NCBI GenBank assembly: GCA_005880875.1
Contig: VBJI01000005.1
Span: forward strand, 1 to 39,587
From: Chloroflexota bacterium
GTDB lineage: Bacteria; Chloroflexota; Dormibacteria; CF-121
Direction of reading: 5' to 3'
Length of the DNA stretch: 39,587 bases
Below, in pieces: positions 31,245 to 39,587 of the stretch. How positions within the stretch are numbered: position 1 is the first letter of the stretch; every line of letters starts with the position of its first letter. Both the position numbers and the translations under genes were made by a program. A model generated the notes under the pieces. The model was not told the origin of the DNA and did not search any database. It was given only the letters and a program-made list of their open reading frames with translations.

Positions 31245-32012
31245 TCAGACCAGGCGAACCCGTTCGACCTCACCGGCGACCACGGCGAGGCGAGTCCCGT
31301 CGGCGGTCCGCACCAGCAGCGCCCCATCGCCTCCGATGTCCTCCGCGATGCCGCGGATCAGTGCGCCGTCGCGCTGAAACGTAACCGGCCGGCCCAGCAT
31401 CGAGCTCCGGCTGCGCCAGCCGGGCACGATCCAGTCGACGCCCTCTCGATCGGCGCGGTCGTAGGCGTTGGCGAGGTCGTTGAGAATCGCCGCCAGCAAC
31501 GCCTCGCGCTCGACCGGGTGCCCCAGCTCGACTCTGAGCGAGGTGGCGCCCTCCGGAAGGTCATCGGCCGATTGGTTGACGTTGACCCCGACACCGAGGA
31601 CGACGGCCGGTCCGGCCGGACGCTCGAGCAAGATGCCGGCGAGCTTTCTGCCGTTGAGCAGGACATCGTTCGGCCACTTGAGATCCGGCGCCGCGGCAGT
31701 CGAGACCTCGATGCCGCCCGCCACCGTGATGGCCGCCAGCAAGGACAGCAGAGGGAGGACATCGATCGGTGGGCGCAGGACGGTGGAAAACAACAACGCC
31801 TGACCCTGCGGTGCGATCCAGGATCGGCCCTGCCGGCCCCGACCCCCTCGCTGGAAGTCCGTCACGATGGTCCAACCCTGCCCGGCCCCTTGCATCGCCG
31901 CTACCCGAGCCGAATCCTGGGTGCTGTCGCAGGCCGGCTCGTACTGCAGCGACCATTGGATTTCGCCGATGGCGAGGCGAGTGCGCACCCGATCCAGGTC
32001 GAAATGGCTCAT
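31245..32012 (-). CDS. birA: Biotin--[acetyl-CoA-carboxylase] ligase
   Basis: ACDSTQDSARV; TDFQRGGRGRQGRSWIAPQGQALLFS; LKWPNDVLLNGRKLAGILLE; GVGVNVNQ. No N-terminal HTH. Confidence 0.93.
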   Translation of the reverse strand: MSHFDLDRVRTRLAIGEIQWSLQYEPACDSTQDSARVAAMQGAGQGWTIVTDFQRGGRGRQGRSWIAPQGQALLFSTVLRPPIDVLPLLSLLAAITVAGGIEVSTAAAPDLKWPNDVLLNGRKLAGILLERPAGPAVVLGVGVNVNQSADDLPEGATSLRVELGHPVEREALLAAILNDLANAYDRADREGVDWIVPGWRSRSSMLGRPVTFQRDGALIRGIAEDIGGDGALLVRTADGTRLAVVAGEVERVRLV

Positions 32013-32917
32013 TGCAGCACCGGGGTCGTCAGCGTGTGCTCCCGGCTGGCCAACTGCACGGTCACGATTCCGGCCACGATCAGGGCCGCGCCCGCGACCT
32101 GCAGCGGATGCAACCGGTCGCCCAGGACCAGGAAGGCGATCAGGCCGGCGAACACCGGCTCGGCGGTGGCGACAATGCCGGCCGATGAGGGGCGGATGGT
32201 GCGAAGCGCGATCACGAAGAGTGCATGGGCCGCCAGCGTCCCAACCAGCCCGACCAATGCCATCACGATCCAGATGCGCCAATCCATCGGTAGCCCGGTA
32301 CGGGTGACGGCGTCGAAGGCGAGCCACAGGATACTGCCGCTCCCGAACCCGTAGAGCAGGATGGTCCAGGTATCGAGTCGCCGCGCCAGCGTCGAGGCTC
32401 TCAAAATGTAGAAGGCAAAGAAGGCCGCCGACACGAGACCCAGCATGACACCGGGCAGGTTGACGCGGAAGAGCGCGGGCTGATACGCGCCGACGGCGAA
32501 GAACGCGCCGATCAGCACCAACCCCAGGGCTGTCCAGACCCGGGCACCGACCGCCTGGCGGCGGTGATAGCGCTCGAACGCGGTCACCGCCACCAGTCCC
32601 AGGTACTGAACGAGAAGCGCGACCGCGATGTTGATCCGGGCAATCGTCAGGTAATAGCTGAGCTGGACGCCAGCCAGCCCCACGCCCCCGAAAACCGCCA
32701 GCGCCGGCAACTCGCGGCGGCCGACGCGAAGCAGGCTCGGCCGCAGCAGCAGGAGCGAGAGGAAGAGCCAGGTAAAGGCCGCCCAGATCCGAAGTTGAGC
32801 CAGCACCAGCGGCGAATACCCGAGCTTGAAGAGCGCCTTGACCAGGTTGCCGCCTGCCGCGAACAGGAGGGCGGAGGAGACCACCAGGAGGTAGCCGGCC
32901 GGCGAGTTCTTGACCAA
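32009..32917 (-). CDS. EamA/DMT superfamily transporter
   Basis: ~10 hydrophobic helices, GIVATAEPVFAGLIAFLVLGDRLHPLQVAGAALIVAG. Confidence 0.88.
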   Translation of the reverse strand: MVKNSPAGYLLVVSSALLFAAGGNLVKALFKLGYSPLVLAQLRIWAAFTWLFLSLLLLRPSLLRVGRRELPALAVFGGVGLAGVQLSYYLTIARINIAVALLVQYLGLVAVTAFERYHRRQAVGARVWTALGLVLIGAFFAVGAYQPALFRVNLPGVMLGLVSAAFFAFYILRASTLARRLDTWTILLYGFGSGSILWLAFDAVTRTGLPMDWRIWIVMALVGLVGTLAAHALFVIALRTIRPSSAGIVATAEPVFAGLIAFLVLGDRLHPLQVAGAALIVAGIVTVQLASREHTLTTPVLQ

Positions 32918-32952
32918 TTCGATGGTTGAAAGTAATCTAGCGTTCGGGAAGC

Positions 32953-33303
32953 ATGGCTCGGACCCTCTCGACCGGGCGCATGATCGAGCAGACCTCGGTC
33001 CAGATCTCGGCGCTCCGCGAGCGGTGGCACGCGGAACGCGAGCTCCGCTATGCCCGACGGAACCGGATCCGTCATATCGACCGGCTCCTGGACGAGCTCG
33101 AGATGCTCAATATCGCCGAGGAGACCCAGCTTCCGGCCGATCTGGCGCTGCGCGTACAGCGGCTGGCCGCCGAGATGGAGCATCCGCTGGGCAATCGGGC
33201 GCCCGAGGACCTGACGATCGGCGAGTCCATGGATTCCCTGTACGACCTGCAGGATGGGCTGATGCTGACCCTCGAAGGCGTCGAGGACGAGGAAGAGCCC
33301 TAG
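32953..33303 (+). CDS. Hypothetical protein (116 aa)
   Basis: Charged helical ORF; divergent from EamA. Confidence 0.55.
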   Translation: MARTLSTGRMIEQTSVQISALRERWHAERELRYARRNRIRHIDRLLDELEMLNIAEETQLPADLALRVQRLAAEMEHPLGNRAPEDLTIGESMDSLYDLQDGLMLTLEGVEDEEEP

Positions 33304-33531
33304 AAAAATCGCCGCGACCGGCTAATGCTTCGGCTGGGTCGGCTTGTCCTTGCCGGAAAGCGGGACGAGCGCCATCGTCGACGCGAAGCCGGTGACAACC
33401 AGGCGGCGTTGCATGGCACGACCCAGAAGGAGCATGGCGGTCACGCCCTGATGATCCAGCAGCGCCGATGGCAACTGGGGGAAAGGCTCGGTCGCAGGGT
33501 GCGCACAGCTTGGTGGCGCCGCGCTGACGGT

Positions 33532-34734
33532 CTAGCGGGCGAGGTTCTCCACGATGGTCGCGATCCCCTGGCCGACCCCAATGCACATGGTGGCCAGCCC
33601 GTAGCGGGCCTTGCGACGGCTGAGCTCGTGCACCAGCGTGGCGATGATCCGGACGCCGCTGGCTCCCAGCGGATGTCCCAGCGCGATGGCGCCGCCGTTT
33701 GGATTGACCCGCTCGGGGTCGAGCTCGAGGTCACGCATGCAGGCGATCACCTGCGAGGCGAAGGCCTCGTTCAACTCGACGAGGTCGAGATCGCCGGCCT
33801 GCAGCCCGGCGCGGGTCAGGGCCTTGCGCGTCGCGGGAATCGGCCCGAGACCCATGCACGATGGATCCACGCCGGCGCTGGCCGCCGCCACGACCCGCGC
33901 GATCGGGCGAGCCTTCAGCCGGTTGGCGTGCGATTCCGACATCATCACCAGGCAGGCGGCTCCGTCGTTCAACGGCGAGGAATTGCCCGCCGTCACGGTC
34001 CCGTCTTTTTCGAACGCCGGCTTGAGCCCCGCGAGTTTTTCAAAGCTGGTGTCAGCCCGCGGTCCCTCGTCCTTCTCAAACGCCGACCCATCGGTCAAAC
34101 CGACCGGCACCAGTTCGTTGCGGAAGTGGCAGGCGGCCTGCGCCGCGATCGCCTTTTGATGACTGTGTAGTGCCCAGCGATCCTGCTCCTCCCGGCTGAT
34201 CGCGTAGCGGCGGGCGACCACTTCCGCGGTCTGCCCGAGGCTGATCGGCGGATACTGCTCGGCGAGTCGCGGATTGATCATCCGCCAGCCGATCGTGCTG
34301 TCATACAACGTTTGCGGGCCGCGGGCGAACTCCCGGTGGGGTTTCTCCAGGATGTAAGGCGCGCGCGTCATACTCTCGACCCCGCCCGCGAGAAAACACC
34401 CGCCGTTCCCGGTCTCGATCTCTCGCGTCGCGGAGACGACCGCCTGCATCCCAGAACCGCAGAGGCGATTCATGGTGGCGGCCGGGATGTCGACCGGAAG
34501 CCCCGCCAGCAGCACGGCCATCCGGGCGACGTTCCGGTTATCCTCGCCCGCCTGGTTTGCATCACCGAAGTAGACGTCCTCGATGCCCGCCGGGTCGAGC
34601 TGATTGCGCCGCACCGCCTGCGCCACGACGAGGGCCGCAAGATCGTCCGCTCTGACGTCCTTCAGCGCCCCGCCGTAGCGCCCGATGGGGGTTCGCAGCG
34701 CATCGACGATGACGGCGGTTTCCACGAAATTCAT
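33532..34734 (-). CDS. Thiolase (acetyl-CoA C-acyltransferase family)
   Basis: RTPIGRYGGALKDVRADDLAALV; NRLCGSGMQAV; NEAFASQ; NPNGGAIALGHPLGASGVRI. Confidence 0.95.
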   Translation of the reverse strand: MNFVETAVIVDALRTPIGRYGGALKDVRADDLAALVVAQAVRRNQLDPAGIEDVYFGDANQAGEDNRNVARMAVLLAGLPVDIPAATMNRLCGSGMQAVVSATREIETGNGGCFLAGGVESMTRAPYILEKPHREFARGPQTLYDSTIGWRMINPRLAEQYPPISLGQTAEVVARRYAISREEQDRWALHSHQKAIAAQAACHFRNELVPVGLTDGSAFEKDEGPRADTSFEKLAGLKPAFEKDGTVTAGNSSPLNDGAACLVMMSESHANRLKARPIARVVAAASAGVDPSCMGLGPIPATRKALTRAGLQAGDLDLVELNEAFASQVIACMRDLELDPERVNPNGGAIALGHPLGASGVRIIATLVHELSRRKARYGLATMCIGVGQGIATIVENLAR

Positions 34735-34740
34735 GCTACA

Positions 34741-34788
34741 CGCGGGAATCCCGCGACCCTGACGTCCGCTATACGCGGGAATCCCGCG
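34741..34788. repeat. Tandem pair of palindromes CGCGGGA-A-TCCCGCG (34741-34755 and 34774-34788)
   Basis: Two identical 15-bp palindromes spaced 33 bp apart in the divergent intergenic region. Confidence 0.75.
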
Positions 34789-34816
34789 AGCGTGAACGTA
34801 AAATCAGGGCGAACTG

Positions 34817-36214
34817 ATGAGCGAGTTAGCCCGGCGGTACGACGCGGTGAACCTGGTCGCCGATCCACTGCACGGCTACATCAAAATCACCAAGCGGGCT
34901 CGCGGCGATAGCGAGGCCGCGGAGCAGGACCTGCTCGACCATCCCTGGCTGCAGCGCCTGCGGCGAATTCATCAGCTGCAGTCGGCCTGGTGGGTGTTCC
35001 CCGGTGGCGAGCATTCGCGGTTTCAGCACGCGCTGGGGGCGATGCACCTCAGCGGCGGGTGGGCGGGGCAACTCTATCCCAACCTCTCGGCGCTGCACCC
35101 CAACGTACCGTCGGCGGCCTGCGTCGAGGAGACACTCCGGGTGGCTGGGCTGCTGCACGACATCGGGCATGGGCCGTTCGGCCATTTCTTCGACCAGAAT
35201 TACCTCGACCGCTACGCGATCGACCACGAGATCATCGGCCGCGTCCTGATCGAAGGCGAGCTGGCGTCCACCATCACGGCGCTCCGCGCCAGCCCGAGCG
35301 GCCCGTTCGGACCGGGTGAGCGCATCGACCCACGCTGGATCGCCGAGCTGATCGCCGAACCGCCGCTGCCCGACCCCGTGCCGGGTTGGGTGCGGGCGCT
35401 GAAGCCCATTCTCAATGGCATGTATACCGCCGACAACCTCGATTACGTGCCACGGGACGCCTACATGTGCGGCGTCAAGGTCGGACCGGTCGACATCGAG
35501 CGTTTGCTGCATTACTCATTCCTGGACCCTCAGGGGATGCTGCTGCATCAGCATGGCGCCCAGGCGCTGCTGCTCTTTCTGAACGCCCGCCTCTACCTCT
35601 ACAACAACATCTATTACCACCGCACCGTGCGGCGCATCGACCTCCATATGCGGGAGATCTTCCGGGAGACGATCGAGCGGATTCTTCCCGGCAACCCGCT
35701 CGACCAGCTCGACAGATACCAGGAGCTGACGGACTGGTCCCTGATCGACACCGTCGACGGCTGGCGGCACCAGGGAGGCCGCGCCGCCGCGCTCTCAAAG
35801 GAATGGAGCCGCATCGTCCGTCGCGAGCTCAAGTGGCGGCTGATCTTCGAGGATTATTACGAGTTCTCCAACCTGGAGGACAGCTTTCTCTATCCGGAAC
35901 CCGCGGTCTACGTCCGGCGTATCCGAGAGGCGCTCCCGCCGTCGCTCGCCAAGGCATCCTTCGAGGTCGACCTGGCTTCGGTCGATCCGAGGCCGCAGAA
36001 TCCCTTCAACGACCCCTTCCCGGTCGCGATCTACAACCCGGTGAGCCGGTCGGTCGAACGCAGCGCGGTCGCGGACCTGTTCCGCCGGCTGCCGATCCGC
36101 ACCACGTTGCTGCGGGTCTTCACGGACGAGACCGCGCGGGTGGACGAGCTGCGGCAGGCCGTCGAGCGGGCGCTGTACCGGCGCGATTCGAGCCTGACGG
36201 AGGCGGTGCCCTGA
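34817..36214 (+). CDS. HD domain phosphohydrolase (COG1078-like)
   Basis: DPLHGYIKI; DHPWLQRLRRIHQLQSAWWVFPGGEHSRFQHALGAMHL; GLLHDIGHGPFGHFFD. Confidence 0.92.
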   Translation: MSELARRYDAVNLVADPLHGYIKITKRARGDSEAAEQDLLDHPWLQRLRRIHQLQSAWWVFPGGEHSRFQHALGAMHLSGGWAGQLYPNLSALHPNVPSAACVEETLRVAGLLHDIGHGPFGHFFDQNYLDRYAIDHEIIGRVLIEGELASTITALRASPSGPFGPGERIDPRWIAELIAEPPLPDPVPGWVRALKPILNGMYTADNLDYVPRDAYMCGVKVGPVDIERLLHYSFLDPQGMLLHQHGAQALLLFLNARLYLYNNIYYHRTVRRIDLHMREIFRETIERILPGNPLDQLDRYQELTDWSLIDTVDGWRHQGGRAAALSKEWSRIVRRELKWRLIFEDYYEFSNLEDSFLYPEPAVYVRRIREALPPSLAKASFEVDLASVDPRPQNPFNDPFPVAIYNPVSRSVERSAVADLFRRLPIRTTLLRVFTDETARVDELRQAVERALYRRDSSLTEAVP

Positions 36215-37465
36215 TGGCGATCCAGCCGCAGGAGGCTTCGCGGTGGACACGTGTGGTTCACGCTCAAGGACGCGTCGGCGGCGGTCGGCGCCGTGATCTT
36301 CAGCAGTACGGCGCGGCGACTGCCGTTCCTGCCCGAGAATGGCCAGGAACTCGTGGTGACCTGCCAGGTCGATTACCACGTCCAGTACGGTCGCGTCAAC
36401 CTGGTGGTAAGCAAGCTGGACTATGACGGGGCGGGGAAGCTGCGGGCGGCGATCGAGCAGCTCAAGCGCCGTCTCGAAGCGGAGGGCGCGTTCGCGACAG
36501 CGCGCAAGCGGGCGCTGCCGTTTCTGCCGCGCTGCATTGCCCTGATCACCTCGCCCAGCGGCGCTGTCATCCACGACCTGCAGCAGACGGTTTGGGAACG
36601 GTTTCCCAATATGCGGCTCGTCCTCTACCCGGCCCTGGTGCAGGGCACCGCGTCGCAGCGAAGCCTGGTAGCGGCGCTGCGTCAGTGTGACCAGGACCAG
36701 CTGGCCGACGTCGTCATCGTGGCCCGGGGCGGCGGGAGCTTCGAGGAGCTGATGGCGTTCAACCAGGAAGCCGTGGTGCGCGCCGTCCAGGCCATGCGGA
36801 TTCCGGTCGTCACGGCGCTGGGCCATACGTCCGACCGGACCCTGGCCGACCTGGTGGCCGACCGGGAGGCGCGAACCCCCACCGCCGCCGCCGAGATCGT
36901 GGTGCCGAAAAAATCGGATCTCCTCCATCACCTCGAGGAGCGCCGCCAACGGCTCCAGCGAGCCGGGTTGATCTTCCTGATCGGGCCGGCACACCAGCTG
37001 GCGCTCCGGCAACAATCGCTGGCCCGCCTGGCCCGTGACCTTCACCAGCGCCGGCGTGAACGGATCGCCCATCTCGACGGCATGCTTCGCCAGCGTGACC
37101 CGCGCGAGGTGCTGCGACACCGCGAGCGTTCGTTACTGGAGTGCGGCCGACGATTGGCGCAGGTGCGTGACGCGACGGCGCAACGGATCGCGGGCAGCCG
37201 CCTGCAGACGGCAGGGCTGCGCGAGCGGTTGGTAGGCCTCGCCGGACGCGGTCTGCGCGAGCGGCTGGGCGTGCTGCAGAGCCGGTCCGCGCGGCTCGGC
37301 GCGCTGGCGCCGGAGCAGACGCTGAAGCGTGGTTACAGCATCTGCACAGATGCGGGCAGCGGCAGCATCATTCGCGAGGCAGTTCAGGCCCGGCGCGGGC
37401 AGGCGGTCAGGGTTTTGCTATCAGCCGGCCGGCTCGACGCCAGCGTCGACGAGGCGGTCGAGTGA
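36214..37465 (+). pseudogene. xseA: Exodeoxyribonuclease VII large subunit, N-terminal deletion + frame change near 36240
   Basis: GHVWFTLKDASAAVGAVIFSSTARRLPF; LPRCIALITSPSGAVIHDLQQTVWERFPNMRLVLYPALVQG; VARGGGSFEELMAFN. Confidence 0.88.
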
Positions 37466-37752
37466 GCGTGGACGCGTCGCTTACCTATGAGCAGGCGCTG
37501 GCGCAGCTGGATACGACCCTGCGGGCCTTAGAGGAGGGCAAGCTCAGCCTGGAAGATGCGATTGCGGCCGTCGCGCGCGGCCGCGAATATCTCGAGCTCT
37601 GCGAGCGCAAGCTGGAAGAGGCGCGGCAGCGGATCGAGAGCCTGCCGGTGCGCGAAGAACCGCTTACCGGGGAAGACGCGCCGCATCCGGCGACGGTCGC
37701 CGAGTTGCGTGGACGTACTCCGGATACGCCGCAGGGGGAAATCCCCTTCTAG
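37462..37752 (+). CDS. xseB: Exodeoxyribonuclease VII small subunit
   Basis: LTYEQALAQLDTTLRALEEGKLSLEDAIAAVARGREYLELCERKLEEARQRI. Confidence 0.93.
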   Translation: MSVDASLTYEQALAQLDTTLRALEEGKLSLEDAIAAVARGREYLELCERKLEEARQRIESLPVREEPLTGEDAPHPATVAELRGRTPDTPQGEIPF

Positions 37753-38282
37753 GGATTTTCTTCGGGTTCGGGTGGGGCCTCGCGCTCGACCTCCGGTCGC
37801 TCGGTGGGACTCGAACCCGGCCGGAAAACGCCCCATTCGTTGAGTGACCGGCGGAGCATTTCCGGCGTGGTCTTGTAAGCGGCGGCCAGTTGCTCGAGGT
37901 CGTCACTGCGAAAAGTCACGACCGGGGTGTTGAAGTCCTGACGCTGCTGCTGCAGCCTCGCCACGTGACGGGCGAGGATCGATCCCTGGCGTTCCGGGAG
38001 TCCCTGAAGCTGGCTCAGGTCGATCGCCATCTTTGGCGGCAGCGCGGGCTCCCCGGCGCCTTCCATCTCTTCCGGAAGGAGCTGATTGACCGGGACGCTG
38101 TACAGGGTGGCGATCTGATGCAGCCGGGTGACCGAGATATTGCGGTCGCCGCGCTCATAGGCGGCGAGCAGCGAGCCCTTGAGGCGTTTATTCGAGAGGA
38201 CCTCAACCTGCTGCAGCGTCAGGCCGCGCTGCTTCCGTAGGCTGCGCAGCCTGGCCCCCACTTTTCGCGAGTACCCGTCCAT
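37749..38282 (-). CDS. BldD-like XRE-family regulator with C-terminal c-di-GMP-type motifs
   Basis: VGARLRSLRKQRGLTLQQVEVLSNKRLKGSLLAAYERGDRNISVTRLHQIATLYSVPVNQLLP; C-terminal QRQDFNTPVVTFRSDDLEQLAAAYKTTPEMLRRSLNEWGVF. Confidence 0.85.
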   Translation of the reverse strand: MDGYSRKVGARLRSLRKQRGLTLQQVEVLSNKRLKGSLLAAYERGDRNISVTRLHQIATLYSVPVNQLLPEEMEGAGEPALPPKMAIDLSQLQGLPERQGSILARHVARLQQQRQDFNTPVVTFRSDDLEQLAAAYKTTPEMLRRSLNEWGVFRPGSSPTERPEVEREAPPEPEENP

Positions 38283-38413
38283 TGGAGTCCCCCTTGACTG
38301 ACTGTGACCAGTCTAGCTCAGAATGCGACGTGGACAGAAATTTTCGACACCTCGAAGCCGGAGGGTGGCGGGGGGCTCGTTCTCAAGGAACGACACCACC
38401 TTCCGTGGCCGTC

Positions 38414-38442
38414 ATTATGGAGTGTGGAGGGCGCCCTGTCAA
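38414..38442 (-). promoter_or_regulatory. Sigma70-type promoter TTGACA-N17-CATAAT upstream of bldD-like gene
   Basis: -35 TTGACA (38437-38442), -10 CATAAT (38414-38419), 17-nt spacer with palindrome GGGCGCCC. Confidence 0.7.
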
Positions 38443-38453
38443 GTCCTGCTTAC

Positions 38454-39587
38454 TCACGCATCGAGGCTACTTAACGCCCCAGCGTAAGTGCTGGATCCCC
38501 GACCCGCTTCGTAGGCCTGGCGGAAATGGAGCGCCGCCTGGGCGGCATCCCCCTCGGCCTCCAGCGCGCGGGCGAAATCGTAGGTGACCCGGGCGCGCAG
38601 GTCCGGGTTGTCGATGGTCACGGCGACCTCGAGGGCGCGCTCGAAGTGGCGGTGCGCCGCGTCCCGGCGGTCGAGGGCGTGGGCGACTCGTCCCGCCGCG
38701 CGGTGGACGGCCACCACCGCCAGAGGATCGTTCGCGCGGGCCAACAGTTCGATCGCCTCGTCGATAAGATCGCTGGCCCGCCCCAATTCTTTGCGCTCCA
38801 GAGCGGACTCAGCCATGCCGGCGACCAGATGCGGGAGAAGCTCGCGCTCGTCGATACGGCGCAGCTGCTGGGCGCCTTCGGTGAACAGTCGCTCGGCCTC
38901 GACGGCCCGCCCCTGCTGCAGCAGCATGTCCCCCATGTTCAGGCGCAGCTGCCCGGTCATGCGCACGTCGCGGAGCGTCTCGAAGATGCGCAGTCCCTTC
39001 TGGGCATAGGACAGGGCCCGAGCGTACTGGCCGGTCTGGCGCAGCGACAAGGCCAGCCCTTCGTAGATTCCGGCCAGCGCCGCCATGTCGAGCACCTGCT
39101 CGGCGGCGGTCATCGCCGATTCGTATGCGCTGATCGCCTCGATCGGCTGGCCGGCGACGTAATGAAGATTCGCGCGGTGGCCGAGGATCCGAGCCTTGAG
39201 GGCCGGATCTTGAAGGCCAGCGGACTCGTAGCACTCGAAGGCTCGATCGAACCATTGGCCGGCGGCGTGCGGCCGCCGCTGCAGGTAATGAACGCTGCCC
39301 ATGCGGTCATACAGCTCCGCCAGCAGCTGATGGGCCTTCGATCGCTCCGCGGCGGTGATCGCCTCCTCCAGCAGCGGCCTGGCATCCTCCGGCCGGCCCA
39401 ACTTCAACTGCGCCGTCGCCAGTGTCAGCTGCCCCCGAGTCCGCAGGTCGAGGGGCAGCGGGCGAGCCAGGAGTCGCGTCATCAGCGACTCGGTCCGGGT
39501 CGGCTCGCCACGGTGAAGGCCGAGCTCCGCTTCCGCCAGCGTCAGCTCGAGCGCGGCCGTCGAGTCGCCCGGGTCTTCCAGGAAATA
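38454..39587 (-). CDS. TPR repeat protein, C-terminal part; probably a second XRE-TPR regulator truncated by the window edge
   Basis: TPR repeats; frame stays open to 39587 and begins YFLEDPGDSTAALELTLAEAELGLHRGEPTRTESL, aligning with the post-HTH region of the 5682-6974 protein (YFVPDQPPQQLTLLRKSEQLAVQADEPARA). Confidence 0.75.
   Translation of the reverse strand, partial: YFLEDPGDSTAALELTLAEAELGLHRGEPTRTESLMTRLLARPLPLDLRTRGQLTLATAQLKLGRPEDARPLLEEAITAAERSKAHQLLAELYDRMGSVHYLQRRPHAAGQWFDRAFECYESAGLQDPALKARILGHRANLHYVAGQPIEAISAYESAMTAAEQVLDMAALAGIYEGLALSLRQTGQYARALSYAQKGLRIFETLRDVRMTGQLRLNMGDMLLQQGRAVEAERLFTEGAQQLRRIDERELLPHLVAGMAESALERKELGRASDLIDEAIELLARANDPLAVVAVHRAAGRVAHALDRRDAAHRHFERALEVAVTIDNPDLRARVTYDFARALEAEGDAAQAALHFRQAYEAGRGSSTYAGALSSLDA

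Noticed and set aside
33430-33460. AGAAGGAGC-ATG start giving a 5-codon ORF (MAVTP*) as a second micropeptide
   Set aside because: Too short, no promoter, hydrophobic segment or terminator; probably chance SD.
34817-36214. HD phosphohydrolase as possible anti-phage dNTPase
   Set aside because: Ordinary COG1078-type protein next to xseA/xseB; no defence-island neighbours, transposases or integrases in the window.
37795-37830. tRNA T-arm-like sequence (GGTTCGAGTCCCACC on the minus strand)
   Set aside because: T-stem does not pair properly, no acceptor/D/anticodon arms found, and it lies inside the bldD-like CDS.

Overview
High-GC, gene-dense bacterial chromosome segment. Codon usage, BldD-like and XRE-TPR regulators and the respiratory cluster suggest a Dormibacterota/Chloroflexota-like or actinobacteria-like lineage; taxonomy is inference only. 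Left to right: PHP phosphoesterase, Bax-inhibitor-1 (broken), DUF3048 lipoprotein, CoxG + MocA-like pair, GNAT acetyltransferase, a REC-HD-GYP/XRE-TPR operon facing a tiny secreted-peptide gene, UPF0182 (broken twice), enolase, FmdB zinc ribbon, a zinc-ribbon penicillin-binding protein, nicotinamidase + NAPRTase, accA-accD-fabH, Hsp20, YjbQ, GH15 glucoamylase, a respiratory supercluster (Rieske, split cytochrome b, triheme cytochrome c, CoxB with an extra cupredoxin domain, CoxA, CtaA-CtaB fusion, several tiny membrane proteins, cupredoxin lipoprotein), BirA, EamA, thiolase, HD phosphohydrolase, xseA (broken)/xseB, a BldD-like regulator with c-di-GMP-type motifs, and a truncated second TPR regulator. 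Best candidates for something new: (1) a complete mini-transcription unit (promoter, hairpin around the SD, 26-aa signal-peptide-like ORF with an AVA|DSFPSPR end, strong terminator) divergent from an XRE-TPR regulator whose gene overlaps an atypical HD-GYP gene, resembling a peptide quorum-sensing (RRNPP-type) circuit; (2) a BldD-like regulator with RxD-X8-RxDD motifs and a BldD-box-like site in its own leader; (3) a family of 7+1(2)+7 palindromes upstream of genes. A caution: at least five conserved genes carry similar-sized internal deletions with a frame change, which looks like an assembly artefact.
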